A stretch of 32,163 nt of DNA from a virus. Shown here one piece after another: positions 5,901 through 15,232 of the stretch. A program made the translations under genes and the position numbers. The notes beneath the pieces were generated by a model. The model ran no database searches, was not told the DNA's origin, and saw only the letters and a list, made by a program, of their open reading frames with translations. Within the stretch, counting starts at the first letter, position 1. Every line of letters begins with the position of its first letter. The stretch is from positions 1 to 32,163 of the IMG/VR virus record IMGVR_UViG_3300025467_000049; one strand, 5' to 3'.

Positions 5901-6461
5901 TTACTTCCTTAATACAACCAACGACCCTGATTGTAGATAAATCGTAATCCCTTTCTCACTAATGAACTTGTCAATGACTGTCTTTACATCTGGATATTCT
6001 TTGTTTCCGTAATCATGGAGACAGATAAAGCCGTTTTTGACTGTATGTTCCCATGCCCAGTTTAAATCCCCCGTGAGAGGCTTTTCAAAGTGTCCTCCGT
6101 CAATATAGACCATACCAAATGACCCTTGAACTAGAGGTAAGACATTCTCACTTCGACCTCGTAAGGTGATTATTCTATCGTTCAGCCCTAGCTTCTCCAT
6201 ATTCTCCCTAAAGGAAATTAGAGTGTCCTTGTAAACCACACTTCTATCGTTCCAATATGATTGACCTTTAGCGAACCAATCCACGCAGATTAGAAAGCCA
6301 TTACGGAGCTTTGCGACTTGTCCTATAACCGAAGCAGAACGACCCACGAAAGTCCCGACTTCTAGGAAGTTGGCGATAGGTGCGTCAATAGCGCAGTTGT
6401 GAAGCATACGAGCTTGCTCATCCATTAAAGAACCATGAATATTTTTATAGTCTATTTTCAT
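5901..6461 (-). CDS. class I SAM-dependent methyltransferase
   Basis: 186 residues from the ATG at 6461. The longer ORF to 6536 would overlap the glycosyltransferase by 92 bases, and the A/T leader actatattt just before 6461 matches other starts, so the shorter form is chosen. The SAM-binding motif LEVGTFVGRS is at residues 33-42, an acidic ICVDWF follows motif I, and VYIDGGH (118-124) with FICLHDYG matches the Methyltransf_24-like group of small-molecule or sugar methyltransferases. It is paired with the upstream glycosyltransferase, so a methylated glycan on the virion or host surface is a reasonable inference. The substrate is unknown. Confidence 0.75.
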   Translation of the reverse strand: MKIDYKNIHGSLMDEQARMLHNCAIDAPIANFLEVGTFVGRSASVIGQVAKLRNGFLICVDWFAKGQSYWNDRSVVYKDTLISFRENMEKLGLNDRIITLRGRSENVLPLVQGSFGMVYIDGGHFEKPLTGDLNWAWEHTVKNGFICLHDYGNKEYPDVKTVIDKFISEKGITIYLQSGSLVVLRK

Positions 6462-7359
6462 AAATATAGTGTGGACTGGCTTTGCCAACGTTAATTCGTC
6501 TTTTACCTTTGTTTGATTCAGGTACTTTGTATTCAAGCGCTGGATTTAAAGTTAAGTCCGTTCCGTCTGTATCGTAGAGAGGTGTTTTACATTGATAGCT
6601 TTTGAATATGAGAGCCTGTTCAGTACCGAGGTGTTCAAAGTGTACGAACTTTATATCCCAACAGACAGCTAACTTCTTTCCGAGATTTCTGATAGATATA
6701 CCAGCGAAGATATCCTGACCCCAAAATTCATTACAAGGAAAGTCGTGCTTGTCCAAAAACTCACCAGAATAGATTTGAAAACCTGTAGCTGTAGAGGTGA
6801 AGTAATCAGTACCAGTTTCTTTCTCTTGTTTGTAGTGGATGTTTCTTATCACATGACCCTCATCAAGATTCCAAATGAGCAGAGCCTTACCTTCGTGCCA
6901 TGTTTTCATGCGAGGGCATTGAACACCACCAACTGACCATACATCACCTTTTAATTCAGGTAACATTCGTTCATAAGCGTTCTCAGGCACGGCGATATCG
7001 TCTTCAAAGAAAACTATTCCTCCACCACCATTATCCTTGCGCCATTGATTGATTATTTGTAGGGTTTCGGCAACCGTAAATCTCTTTGTAAGGAATAATT
7101 CCCTTTGCTCATCTTTGCGAGGGCTTTCAGCCACATCAGCATATTTCTTAGGTGGGTCTTTGATGTAGTCTACTGACTTCCATTCGTTACCATGCTCTGC
7201 GATATACTTTTTGAATAGGGCAGTTATCTCGTCATCTTTCGCCATATCCACAAAGAGAAGTTTCATCTCACTTCTTGGCATACGGACACGCTGAAAATTG
7301 TGAAGCCAGACTTCATGTGTTTTGAGACCTCTATTTATAAATGGGCAGGCGACTATCAT
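6445..7359 (-). CDS. GT-A-type glycosyltransferase
   Basis: 304 residues. The acidic motif IVFFEDDIAVPENAYERML (115-133) holds the metal/nucleotide-sugar site of GT-A fold enzymes at E119-D121. Upstream KLLFVDMAKDD and a variable helix-rich region, and downstream DYFTSTATGFQIY and NEFWGQDIFAGISIRNLGK, follow the usual order of donor and acceptor regions in family-2-like transferases. It would move a sugar to an acceptor, possibly a tail or capsid protein or a host envelope glycan. It ends 16 bases inside the methyltransferase and starts one base after the 103-residue virion-type gene. No transmembrane anchor is seen. Confidence 0.7.
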   Translation of the reverse strand: MIVACPFINRGLKTHEVWLHNFQRVRMPRSEMKLLFVDMAKDDEITALFKKYIAEHGNEWKSVDYIKDPPKKYADVAESPRKDEQRELFLTKRFTVAETLQIINQWRKDNGGGGIVFFEDDIAVPENAYERMLPELKGDVWSVGGVQCPRMKTWHEGKALLIWNLDEGHVIRNIHYKQEKETGTDYFTSTATGFQIYSGEFLDKHDFPCNEFWGQDIFAGISIRNLGKKLAVCWDIKFVHFEHLGTEQALIFKSYQCKTPLYDTDGTDLTLNPALEYKVPESNKGKRRINVGKASPHYIYENRL

Positions 7360-7360
7360 G

Positions 7361-7672
7361 TTAGTTTACTGTTACTGTTCCGTCTGGATTAGTTGTTGTC
7401 TTTATTGTTGTCGTCAGGGTTATATACGAAGGATTCACAACAGAAAGAACTTGCTGACCAACAGTCAAGAATTGGAGTAATGCACCTGCGTCTGTTCCCC
7501 ATTGAATTAGAACTTGTTGTGGTGTGTAGTTAGGGTTATTGAATACTCCATTGAAAATGGAAGCTATACCAGCACTAAGCGTATTATTTACATTGATAAG
7601 CGAAGCCTTCTGACCGTCTACTGTCTCGCTGATTGTTGGAACTGATCTTTTTATTTGTGGTATTAATGACAT
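7361..7672 (-). CDS. 103-residue hypothetical protein after the propeller fibre
   Basis: The protein begins SLIPQIKRSVPTISETVDGQ and has a helical middle (LSAGIASIFNGVFNN), then ends in a Thr-rich beta tail (TTTIKTTTNPDGTVTVN). The tail resembles the edge strands seen in phage fibre-associated proteins. It may be a small fibre chaperone or structural protein. Its start follows the fibre stop by ten bases. No family is recognised. Confidence 0.5.
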   Translation of the reverse strand: MSLIPQIKRSVPTISETVDGQKASLINVNNTLSAGIASIFNGVFNNPNYTPQQVLIQWGTDAGALLQFLTVGQQVLSVVNPSYITLTTTIKTTTNPDGTVTVN

Positions 7673-7682
7673 ATGTTTTTAA

Positions 7683-9974
7683 TTAAACCCATGATGACCC
7701 ATTATAATAAGTTTGGGCATGAGTTGAAAAGTTATAAGCTAATTGACCCTCTACTGGCGAACTAATCGTAGTGTAATCTGGTAATAAATATCCCATCGCT
7801 GCCGACATCGCATTTAGAGTTGCTACTGGACCGACTGAAGCCACTCCACCTGCACCTGCTGCAACACCAGAACCACCAGTAACGACTCCTTGTGAATATA
7901 CAGGACCATCTACTTCCAATCGACCTGTTTTAATTGCTCCTGCGTTAATTCCAGCGACTTCTAGACCAGCGAATTTAATAACATAAAGGTCGCCAGCACT
8001 ATTATCTACAAGATACACATAGTTACCATCAGAGGTGATACCATTGACCGAACCTCCATAACTTAGATGAGCAACACCTACAGGAGCAGTTGGGTCATAC
8101 ACATCCATACACCAAAAGTCATGGTAGCCAGTAGAGAATATATATCGACCATTAAGAGTACAAAATGTTTGATATGCACCCAAGTGTGTCGTTGAAACAA
8201 TATAAGGTGCTGTTAAATCACCGATATTTAATATAACCAAATCTCCAGTATTATACATTGGAACGTAAACATATGGAGAATTAACTTGAAGTGATGGTCC
8301 AGAGCCTGATTCAACAAATGTCGAAGAAACTAGAGATGGACTAGAGGCATTTTGAAGACTATATATATTCAGATATGTGCTACCTCCATTGTAAAGAGAA
8401 ACGAACAAATTATTTTCACTTACTAGAGTATAAAATCCTGACACAAATCCTGTACTAATTGTATTCGCCAATTTAGGAGATGATGGATTTGAAACATCTA
8501 CTACAACAAGATTTCCTGTGTTGTCAGCCGTGTACACATACGAACCAGCTACTGCTGTACCTTGATAATATGAAGCTCCTGTTAATGTGCAATACCCAAA
8601 GAATACAGGAGCATCTTTATTTGTAACATCAATGACCTCCATATAATTACCATTTCCAAACAGATATACATAGTTACCTTGAACTGCACAAGTTCCAGGA
8701 CTTCCTCCAGTGATATAAGTAGGATAATAAACTCCAAGTATTTTCGGGTTGGTTGGAATCGTCAAATCATAAATCTGAAGATGACAAGCATAGTCGACTG
8801 AATAACCGAAGTTACCCGCTTTCACAAGATAGTTTGGTCCGTCATGACCTGCTGCAGTAACTGAACCCACTTGAGCTATTTGACTAACATTAGTAATGAC
8901 ATTATTTAAATTCTGACCAAGATTAACATTTCCTGCAACAGAGAGATTATTGTAAAGAGTAAGTCCACCATTAGGGTCAAAGAGAAAATCTAGCCCACCA
9001 CGAATAGAATCATAAAGATAAAATGTTTGAGTGCCGTCTTTGTAAACATCGTTACCCATTTCATACTTACTTTCAATGTTTCCATATCCAACATTATCAG
9101 AACCTAACCAATGAAATACTGTAGAGCGACTTGTGTTGACGGGAGAGTTTCTGTTTTTTAAAAATATACGAGTACGATTGTCGCTTGAACTTTCACCTGA
9201 TATTTGTGCAATACCTTCGCTATCTCCACTACCGAAGTTATTACCATAAACATCTAAAACAAATTGAGGATTTGAGAGACCAAAGCCATGATAAGTGTGT
9301 GTGGAATAAAAAGTATCTTCCTGTAACTGAAGAATGTGAGAATGACCCCCACTAGCCGACATTTGAAAAAATCTTGATTCGCCATTTAATGACATCCAAA
9401 TACTTGCCCAGTCTTGGTTATCAAATTTGAACACACCGCCATCATATCCCATGTAGGCTTGATGTCCGCTTCCGTCATTATAGAAAATAAGACCTTTTTT
9501 ACCTTGTGGATTTATGGAAATTGTTGAACCACCAACTTGCCAATAAGAACTTGAACCGCCATTACCGAAGTATCCTGCACCGTAGGAATGTAAAGATTGG
9601 TCTCCAAAATCTACCCAAAATGGGAAATATCCCCCTGAACCTGTTGGCTCTGCACCACTAGTAAGAACCCAGACATCGCTACCAGCGCCAGTAGGTTTAT
9701 AAGATGAAACTGAATTAAGATAGGCAAATCTAAACTCTCCACCAGATTGAGGTGTAAAACGGATTGTGGCAGCGCCTGTATTTGTGGCGTCTCCTACGGA
9801 AACTTTACCCCTAAAAGAGCCATTACCACTACTATCCAAAGTCGCATTATTAGTACCTGTTATAGTGTTAGTCCCTGAACCGAAGGCTATCTGTGTAGCA
9901 CCGATTGAGCCACCGATAGTGCCTGTATTGACTGCGTCGAGATTTGAGGTGAAGGGATTAAATACAAATTTCAT
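7683..9974 (-). CDS. tail fibre with seven-bladed LVIVD beta-propeller
   Basis: 763 residues. The N terminus (MKFVFNPFTSNLDAV) is a common virion-attachment start in phage fibres. Residues 20-350 are Gly/Ser/Asn-rich beta structure. Residues about 370-670 carry seven spaced copies of an LVIVD-type repeat with a DxxxPxxP core: near 399, 445, 489, 535, 579, 620 and 663, about 45 residues apart, enough for one closed propeller. The rest (670-763) ends in a Gly/Ala-rich region and SPVEGQLAYN with a final YYNGSSWV. Such propellers bind surface glycans or proteins, so it is a candidate receptor-binding fibre. The role is inferred from architecture and position. Confidence 0.75.
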   Translation of the reverse strand: MKFVFNPFTSNLDAVNTGTIGGSIGATQIAFGSGTNTITGTNNATLDSSGNGSFRGKVSVGDATNTGAATIRFTPQSGGEFRFAYLNSVSSYKPTGAGSDVWVLTSGAEPTGSGGYFPFWVDFGDQSLHSYGAGYFGNGGSSSYWQVGGSTISINPQGKKGLIFYNDGSGHQAYMGYDGGVFKFDNQDWASIWMSLNGESRFFQMSASGGHSHILQLQEDTFYSTHTYHGFGLSNPQFVLDVYGNNFGSGDSEGIAQISGESSSDNRTRIFLKNRNSPVNTSRSTVFHWLGSDNVGYGNIESKYEMGNDVYKDGTQTFYLYDSIRGGLDFLFDPNGGLTLYNNLSVAGNVNLGQNLNNVITNVSQIAQVGSVTAAGHDGPNYLVKAGNFGYSVDYACHLQIYDLTIPTNPKILGVYYPTYITGGSPGTCAVQGNYVYLFGNGNYMEVIDVTNKDAPVFFGYCTLTGASYYQGTAVAGSYVYTADNTGNLVVVDVSNPSSPKLANTISTGFVSGFYTLVSENNLFVSLYNGGSTYLNIYSLQNASSPSLVSSTFVESGSGPSLQVNSPYVYVPMYNTGDLVILNIGDLTAPYIVSTTHLGAYQTFCTLNGRYIFSTGYHDFWCMDVYDPTAPVGVAHLSYGGSVNGITSDGNYVYLVDNSAGDLYVIKFAGLEVAGINAGAIKTGRLEVDGPVYSQGVVTGGSGVAAGAGGVASVGPVATLNAMSAAMGYLLPDYTTISSPVEGQLAYNFSTHAQTYYNGSSWV

Positions 9975-10223
9975 TTAAGTTTGAATTATAGAAGCCATGA
10001 CTGCTTTAGTTGAATCGGTGTAGTTGATCGTGAGAGTCGCTACAGTAGTACCGCTTACACCGCCAGATTTATATACATATACATCGGAAGTTGAACCTGA
10101 ATAGTTTGGAACTATCGCATTATATGGTGGTATAGCAAAACCAGTAGCAGGATTTATTATCGTGCCGTTTGCGTTTTCTATTTTAGCAGGTGTTCCTGCA
10201 CTATTTGTTCCGGGTTCTATCAT
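9975..10223 (-). CDS. 82-residue virion-type hypothetical protein
   Basis: The protein is Gly/Thr/Ser-rich and beta-like: PATGFAIPPYN, then SDVYVYKSGG and TTVATLTINYTD, ending near ASIIQT. This pattern (short protein with a PxxY and VATLxIxYxD strand) recurs in small phage structural proteins, but no named family is recognised. Its ATG overlaps the TGA of a 34-codon ORF, and its stop is immediately followed by the propeller fibre start. Confidence 0.55.
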   Translation of the reverse strand: MIEPGTNSAGTPAKIENANGTIINPATGFAIPPYNAIVPNYSGSTSDVYVYKSGGVSGTTVATLTINYTDSTKAVMASIIQT

Positions 10224-10324
10224 CGGATTGATTTATTACTGATAATGTGATATATTTTAACCATGATTGACTTAATACTAGGTTGTATCGGATTAACTAT
10301 ATTTTGGAAAATTACTGATGTCAT
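10220..10324 (-). CDS. 34-residue ORF with ATGA overlaps at both ends
   Basis: The ATG overlaps the stop of the 525-residue gene, and the TGA overlaps the ATG of the 82-residue gene. Both junctions are ATGA, the type used by many genes in this window. The peptide is basic and hydrophobic (MTSVIFQNIVNPIQPSIKSI). It fits the otherwise empty gap exactly. A 25-residue rightward ORF (10263-10340) on the other strand also looks membrane-like, so the coding strand is uncertain. Confidence 0.4.
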   Translation of the reverse strand: MTSVIFQNIVNPIQPSIKSIMVKIYHIISNKSIR

Positions 10325-11898
10325 ATTTGGGGATTGTTAAACTCCGTTAAGAACGATTGCACTGGTTTGTTTACTAAACCCGGAGCTGAAGCGACTAAAC
10401 CTTTAATTAAATGACTAACAGTGTTAGAGTCTCCATTTTCTAATGCTGATGCCAACTTTGATTTTACCAATGCACTGGTCGTATGCCATGCAGGACTATT
10501 CACAAAATCAGATAATCCTTTCATGATAGCACTTCCAATTATAGGATGACCACTAGGTAATCCACTCATTGCACCTATACCGCCAGCTATACCTTTTCTA
10601 ATTACTCCGCTTTGTCCAGTCTTTCTGTTTATTGTATTTTCAAGGACTTGTGATGCTTTTGACCAGAAACTAAAATCTTTATTCAGTTTCGCAATATTAG
10701 GATATTGCTTAGCAAACTCACTTCGGATCGAATTAGATAATTCTAACCGAGCTGATTTATTTACTGTATCCAATGCAGTAGGAGAAAAACCACCCCTAGT
10801 GGCATTGTCTATTGACTGTCTCAATTTTCTTACATTTGCCACATCTGAAAATATCTTTTGTCCGTCTTCCGAGGGAGTAAGACCTATATTTGCAAGGTCT
10901 TGTGTCATAGTGGTAAGTGCTTCTGCATCCGCTTTATTAGTCGAAGGCAATTTTCCATTTATGTACAAATCACTGATTTTTTGATTTAGATTCTTGAAAA
11001 GATTTGTAACTTCAAACTTTGCATCCTGTGGAAGTGCTTGATATCCATTCTCCAAATCTTCACTAGCTTTTTCCATATTACCCTGATACTTTTCAAGTAA
11101 TCCTTCACGAGAGGTTGAAATAATACCTTTCTGTGCCAATTGAGGAGCTATTTTTTGAGTAATAGCTTTGTCTTCTTTACCTGTAGGGTTCAATACATTC
11201 GTTATATCTTTTGTGGCACTTTTTTGTAACGAACCTTCACCTGCTCCTCCAAACTTATTAGCCAATCCACCAGTCACACCACCTAATACTGCACTGATAT
11301 CATTATTTATATCCAAAGGATTTATTGACTGACCAATATCTTTTCCTTGTGAAAGATTAGAGGCAACACCCATACCATAACCAGTAGTTGCTCCTCCAAT
11401 AATTCCTTTTCCTGATAATGCCTTAGAGATTAAATTACCACCTTTTGTAGCATCAGCAATAGCTCCTGCACCCTCTACGCCAGCTTGTACGCCTCGTGCA
11501 GCTTCTCCAAACTCACCTAATCCGGGAATAAAAGGAAGTATCGAAAGAGCGGCATCTCCAACTTGTTGTAAACCTGTCTTAGTACCATCACCTTTAATAT
11601 CGTGGTACACATCCCCTACTATAGGAAATGCAAAATCTGCTGCATTTTTAATTGCTCCCCCAAAATCACCTTTTTGTATATCACCTAAAAATCCACTATC
11701 TCCTGTTGAAGAAGCGCCAGGTACAACAGGAGCTTGTCCATATTTCTGTTGATACTCTGCTCTCGTCATTTTAACTGGTTGAGCAGTATTATCTTGTTGA
11801 GGTTGAGAAGGTGTAATCTGATTATTTTGTGCATCTGAAATAGGCGGAGGCGCTCCGTAGGTTGCCTGATATTGCGCTCGTGTCATTGAAATTGGCAT
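10321..11898 (-). CDS. large internal virion protein candidate
   Basis: 525 residues. Two N-terminal copies of MTRAxYQxxYG lie at residues 5-15 and 44-54, joined by a Gln/Pro/Asn-rich linker. Next come hydrophobic Gly/Ala segments around 110-180 (LSILPFIPGLGEF, GIIGGATTGYGMG) and a helical middle with many Asn/Lys/Ser. A second Gly-rich stretch (IRKGIAGGIGAMSGLPSG) lies near 430. Long helical proteins with glycine hydrophobic patches after the tail genes are typical podovirus ejection proteins that enter the host envelope with the DNA. No family is recognised by sequence. The gene follows the 510-residue protein by one base. Confidence 0.5.
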   Translation of the reverse strand: MPISMTRAQYQATYGAPPPISDAQNNQITPSQPQQDNTAQPVKMTRAEYQQKYGQAPVVPGASSTGDSGFLGDIQKGDFGGAIKNAADFAFPIVGDVYHDIKGDGTKTGLQQVGDAALSILPFIPGLGEFGEAARGVQAGVEGAGAIADATKGGNLISKALSGKGIIGGATTGYGMGVASNLSQGKDIGQSINPLDINNDISAVLGGVTGGLANKFGGAGEGSLQKSATKDITNVLNPTGKEDKAITQKIAPQLAQKGIISTSREGLLEKYQGNMEKASEDLENGYQALPQDAKFEVTNLFKNLNQKISDLYINGKLPSTNKADAEALTTMTQDLANIGLTPSEDGQKIFSDVANVRKLRQSIDNATRGGFSPTALDTVNKSARLELSNSIRSEFAKQYPNIAKLNKDFSFWSKASQVLENTINRKTGQSGVIRKGIAGGIGAMSGLPSGHPIIGSAIMKGLSDFVNSPAWHTTSALVKSKLASALENGDSNTVSHLIKGLVASAPGLVNKPVQSFLTEFNNPQI

Positions 11899-11899
11899 G

Positions 11900-13432
11900 T
11901 TAGTCAGTGATTATTATTTGTGTTCCATCTGGTGCAGTTACTGTTGGACCAACTTGACCTGCTGAAGGGTTAGGATTTCTTCCACCACTAATATCTCCTG
12001 CAGCCGTTTGATAACCGCTAATCTTCTTTTGAGCCTGTGCATCAAGACCTTGAATAACTTGCTGGATTGTCGATCCCTTAGCCAGAGTATTTATCAATCC
12101 TTGTGCAGTAGCACGAGACGAATCAGTTGAAGCACCAGGATTAAGTATTTGAGCATAGGTTGCTGCAATATCTGTCATCTGATTCAGCAAAGTCTGGTAT
12201 TGAGGATCACTTGTATTTGAAGCAATGGCTTGAACTGCTGAGTTTGCCGCAGTTATGTTAGATGGATTAAAGTTTTTAGATGTCGCAAGTTGTCCTATCA
12301 ACGCATTACTCATATTTGAAACACTGTCTCGTATACCACTTAATTCGCCTGCAGTCTGAGTATTAGATGCTATAGCACCTGCATTACCTGCTATTTGTCC
12401 TGCCTCATATACAGAATTTGCTCCTGCTTTTCCGTAAGTAGATTGCTGATATGTAGGAGAGTTTTTCAAGTAATTATTTTGGAAGTTTTGTAGATTTTCA
12501 GCAGGGGTTTGTGATTGGTCATACTTGAATGACTGTCCATTAGCGTCTTTCGCATCAGGATATGAACCTATAAGATTATTGACCTGTTGAGCGTTCTGGT
12601 ATCCCTCATATCCACCAAGACCGCCAGCGATAGGCTGAGCATTATATGGATTGACTTCAGTCGTTCCAGGGGCTACCGCTACTGGGGTATATCCTTTCTC
12701 TAGTTGACTCTCTCTGTTATTAAAACCTGATTGCAAAGCTGACATTTCAAGTCCTAGATTTCCTTCTTCCTGTGCGGTTTTCATAGCATTGAAACTTCCT
12801 GCACCTGTTTGATTATTAAAGAAATCTGCTGTTGTAGGACTAGATAGAGCATTTCCGTATTGGTCTGTTACGAATTTATTTTGATTGCCTTGTATATTGG
12901 CTTCTTGACCAGCAACATTTTCTATGTTTGCGTTTATTGCCGACAATAGAGGGTCATTCAACATAGCGTTATCAGTAGTTGAAGGATTTGTCGTAGTTGT
13001 AGCAGGATTTTTTGCGACTGGTGTTGTAGGAGTTGTAGGAGTTGTTGTACCAATACCATATCCAAGAGAGTTATTGCCTGTATTTGCAGGTGTTCCACTA
13101 CCTGTTGGCTGAGGAGAATTAGCTACTTTAGGAGCATATAATCCATTTGTAGCAATATTTTTATTTGCGTCAGCAGGTGAAACTTGATTATATAACTGAC
13201 TTACTAAATCGTTACTTTTTGCACCTTGACTTATAACATTTGATTGTGCAGAAGTATTAGCAGGATGTTGGACTGCTGTTGAACTGGCTACTTTAGACGG
13301 ATCAGTTTGTCCGACTGGAGCAGGAGTATTTACTGGACTATTAGTATTTCCTTGTCCAAAAGAAAGCATACTGGAAAGATTAAAAGGTTTGTTTATTGCG
13401 TTCAGTCCTTGACTAATGTTTGGTATTGGCAT
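11900..13432 (-). CDS. Asn/Gln/Ala-rich virion protein, possible ejection protein
   Basis: 510 residues with strong compositional bias: Asn, Gln, Ser, Thr, Ala and Gly dominate, and charge is low. The N-terminal 150 residues are Pro/Thr/Asn-rich and probably disordered (TTTPTTPTTP). The rest is helical, including EEGNLGLEMSALQSGFNNRE, QNNYLKNSPTYQQSTYGKAG and LLNQMTDIAATYAQILNPG. It is placed between the nozzle-like and 525-residue proteins, where podoviruses encode internal core proteins. No enzymatic motif such as lysozyme is visible. I recognise the style from uncultured phages but no named family. Confidence 0.5.
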   Translation of the reverse strand: MPIPNISQGLNAINKPFNLSSMLSFGQGNTNSPVNTPAPVGQTDPSKVASSTAVQHPANTSAQSNVISQGAKSNDLVSQLYNQVSPADANKNIATNGLYAPKVANSPQPTGSGTPANTGNNSLGYGIGTTTPTTPTTPVAKNPATTTTNPSTTDNAMLNDPLLSAINANIENVAGQEANIQGNQNKFVTDQYGNALSSPTTADFFNNQTGAGSFNAMKTAQEEGNLGLEMSALQSGFNNRESQLEKGYTPVAVAPGTTEVNPYNAQPIAGGLGGYEGYQNAQQVNNLIGSYPDAKDANGQSFKYDQSQTPAENLQNFQNNYLKNSPTYQQSTYGKAGANSVYEAGQIAGNAGAIASNTQTAGELSGIRDSVSNMSNALIGQLATSKNFNPSNITAANSAVQAIASNTSDPQYQTLLNQMTDIAATYAQILNPGASTDSSRATAQGLINTLAKGSTIQQVIQGLDAQAQKKISGYQTAAGDISGGRNPNPSAGQVGPTVTAPDGTQIIITD

Positions 13433-13443
13433 GTTATTTATTA

Positions 13444-15228
13444 TTAAGAAGCTATTACTTCAGGCTTTTCGACTACCTGTACTTGTTCTAATTCATCGTT
13501 ACCCAAGAACTGCATACAGACTTTAAGCTGAATCTTTGTGTCGTTATTATTTATAGGAAAAGAAAACTTTGAAAACTGAGGTTTTAGAGTTGTAGTTGGT
13601 GTTATTGTACCAAGTTTAATCCAATGTGTAAAACGAGCCGTAGCAGTATTTGTCCCCACTCCTGTGAAAGTGTCATCGAGCGCAACAGTCAGACCACTAT
13701 TTGTTATTGATGTGATGTGAGCTGACTTTCCCCCACCATATCCTTGTACTATTTCGACCTCATCTCCAACAGCATAACCAGCAGTAATTACGGAAGAAGA
13801 TGCTGTGAAAGAAGATGTATTTATCCAAGTGATTGACTGCTCTGTAGGTATGTCAACGATAGAACGATATTTCAAAACTATCTCATCTGCACTATTCAAT
13901 AATTTTCTATAACGTGCATATACCATTCCCCACATACTTTCTATGTTTGATGAGTACATTTCAGGAGTGATTATATAACCCCATTTCTGAGTAGTATTTA
14001 GAGAATCGTTTGTATTTATTCCAGTTGAAAATGCTGTACTGCCACCGAATAATAAATTACCTGCATATGATCCAGCACCAGAATAAACATTTGCGTCTAC
14101 TAAAGCGCCTACACCAGTTACATAGTTTTGTCCATAGTCAGTTATGGTTGTTGTCCCCACCCCAGTATTTGTGAATGATGCTTTATGATACAGACCTACA
14201 GACGGCTCATACTCCCAGACACCTGAAGGACAGTAAGGCTCTATACCAGTATCAACAGCATTATTGACAAGTATATTTATTTTATCCCATGAAACTGTCA
14301 TACCATTTGGATGAATGAAACGACTGTTATAGAAAGTATTAGCACCACTCAATAATCTTTTATTATAAAGAGGAAGTCTTGCAATTTCTACAAAGTTAGC
14401 TCCGTTATATTCCATTAAAAATCCTCGTGCATCTATGATGTAAGGTATATCGTTCAAAACAACACATGAATATGCTCCGTTAGATTTAAGTTCAATTTGC
14501 TTATCAAAAGTTATAGGAGAAATACCATCCCAGACGAAAACATATCCATGTCCACCTAGTGTACTCATAGTACCTATGAACATTCTATTTTGAGCTACCT
14601 TCATGAACGTAATAGATAGGTTGTTTGCATTTGCAGTTTTTACAGTTATCGTGTTCTGGTTTCCTACAGTATTTCCTGCATTTGATATATTCCACGAAAC
14701 GATATCCGTAAGATTATTACTCATGTACATCAAGTTGTTGAATACACAAAGTAAATGAGGAGTATTGCCTACAACACTTAATCCTGTAACTGGAGTAGAC
14801 CATGTTGCACCATTGTACATATATATATTTGAACCAGAGCCTGTTACATATAACTGTCCATAAGCATAGGTAGTAGCATTAAATATTTCCATATCTGTAT
14901 AACGAGAATCTAAATCAGTAGGAGTGCTTGCAGTAGCGTCTTTCGTAAAACCACCAGAAGGATTCAATGTAGAAGTCATATAGACATATCTACCTGCTGC
15001 CGTTACCCATTTATTATTATAAGGTTTTATTGCCACAGGAACGTCATCAGTTGCGGTATTAAACATTCCTCTAGGAGATACACGAATCTTTCCTTTATTA
15101 GTATATAAGTCACAATTAAAAGTACCAGTAAAATCTCCTAATACAGTAGATGTATTGAGTTGAAGAAGGTCAATGTTTGTTTCTCCTACTCCGAAATTTT
15201 TGAATGATGATGGTATTACGATTGTCAT
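13444..15228 (-). CDS. nozzle-like tail protein (beta-propeller type)
   Basis: 594 residues from the ATG at 15228. The longer ORF to 15258 overlaps the collar gene by 26 bases, and the taacATG leader at 15228 matches other genes, so the shorter start is chosen. The protein opens with TIVIPSSFKNFGVGETN and carries repeated beta blades (WVTAAGRYVYM, YAYGQLYVTGSG, NNLMYMSNN, NRMFIGTM), then an IKLGTITPTTTL and beta-rich C terminus. Such a blade-rich protein of about 600 residues after an adaptor gene suits a podovirus nozzle or tail tubular B-like protein that extends the DNA channel. Assignment is by layout and composition. Confidence 0.5.
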   Translation of the reverse strand: MTIVIPSSFKNFGVGETNIDLLQLNTSTVLGDFTGTFNCDLYTNKGKIRVSPRGMFNTATDDVPVAIKPYNNKWVTAAGRYVYMTSTLNPSGGFTKDATASTPTDLDSRYTDMEIFNATTYAYGQLYVTGSGSNIYMYNGATWSTPVTGLSVVGNTPHLLCVFNNLMYMSNNLTDIVSWNISNAGNTVGNQNTITVKTANANNLSITFMKVAQNRMFIGTMSTLGGHGYVFVWDGISPITFDKQIELKSNGAYSCVVLNDIPYIIDARGFLMEYNGANFVEIARLPLYNKRLLSGANTFYNSRFIHPNGMTVSWDKINILVNNAVDTGIEPYCPSGVWEYEPSVGLYHKASFTNTGVGTTTITDYGQNYVTGVGALVDANVYSGAGSYAGNLLFGGSTAFSTGINTNDSLNTTQKWGYIITPEMYSSNIESMWGMVYARYRKLLNSADEIVLKYRSIVDIPTEQSITWINTSSFTASSSVITAGYAVGDEVEIVQGYGGGKSAHITSITNSGLTVALDDTFTGVGTNTATARFTHWIKLGTITPTTTLKPQFSKFSFPINNNDTKIQLKVCMQFLGNDELEQVQVVEKPEVIAS

Positions 15229-15232
15229 GTTA

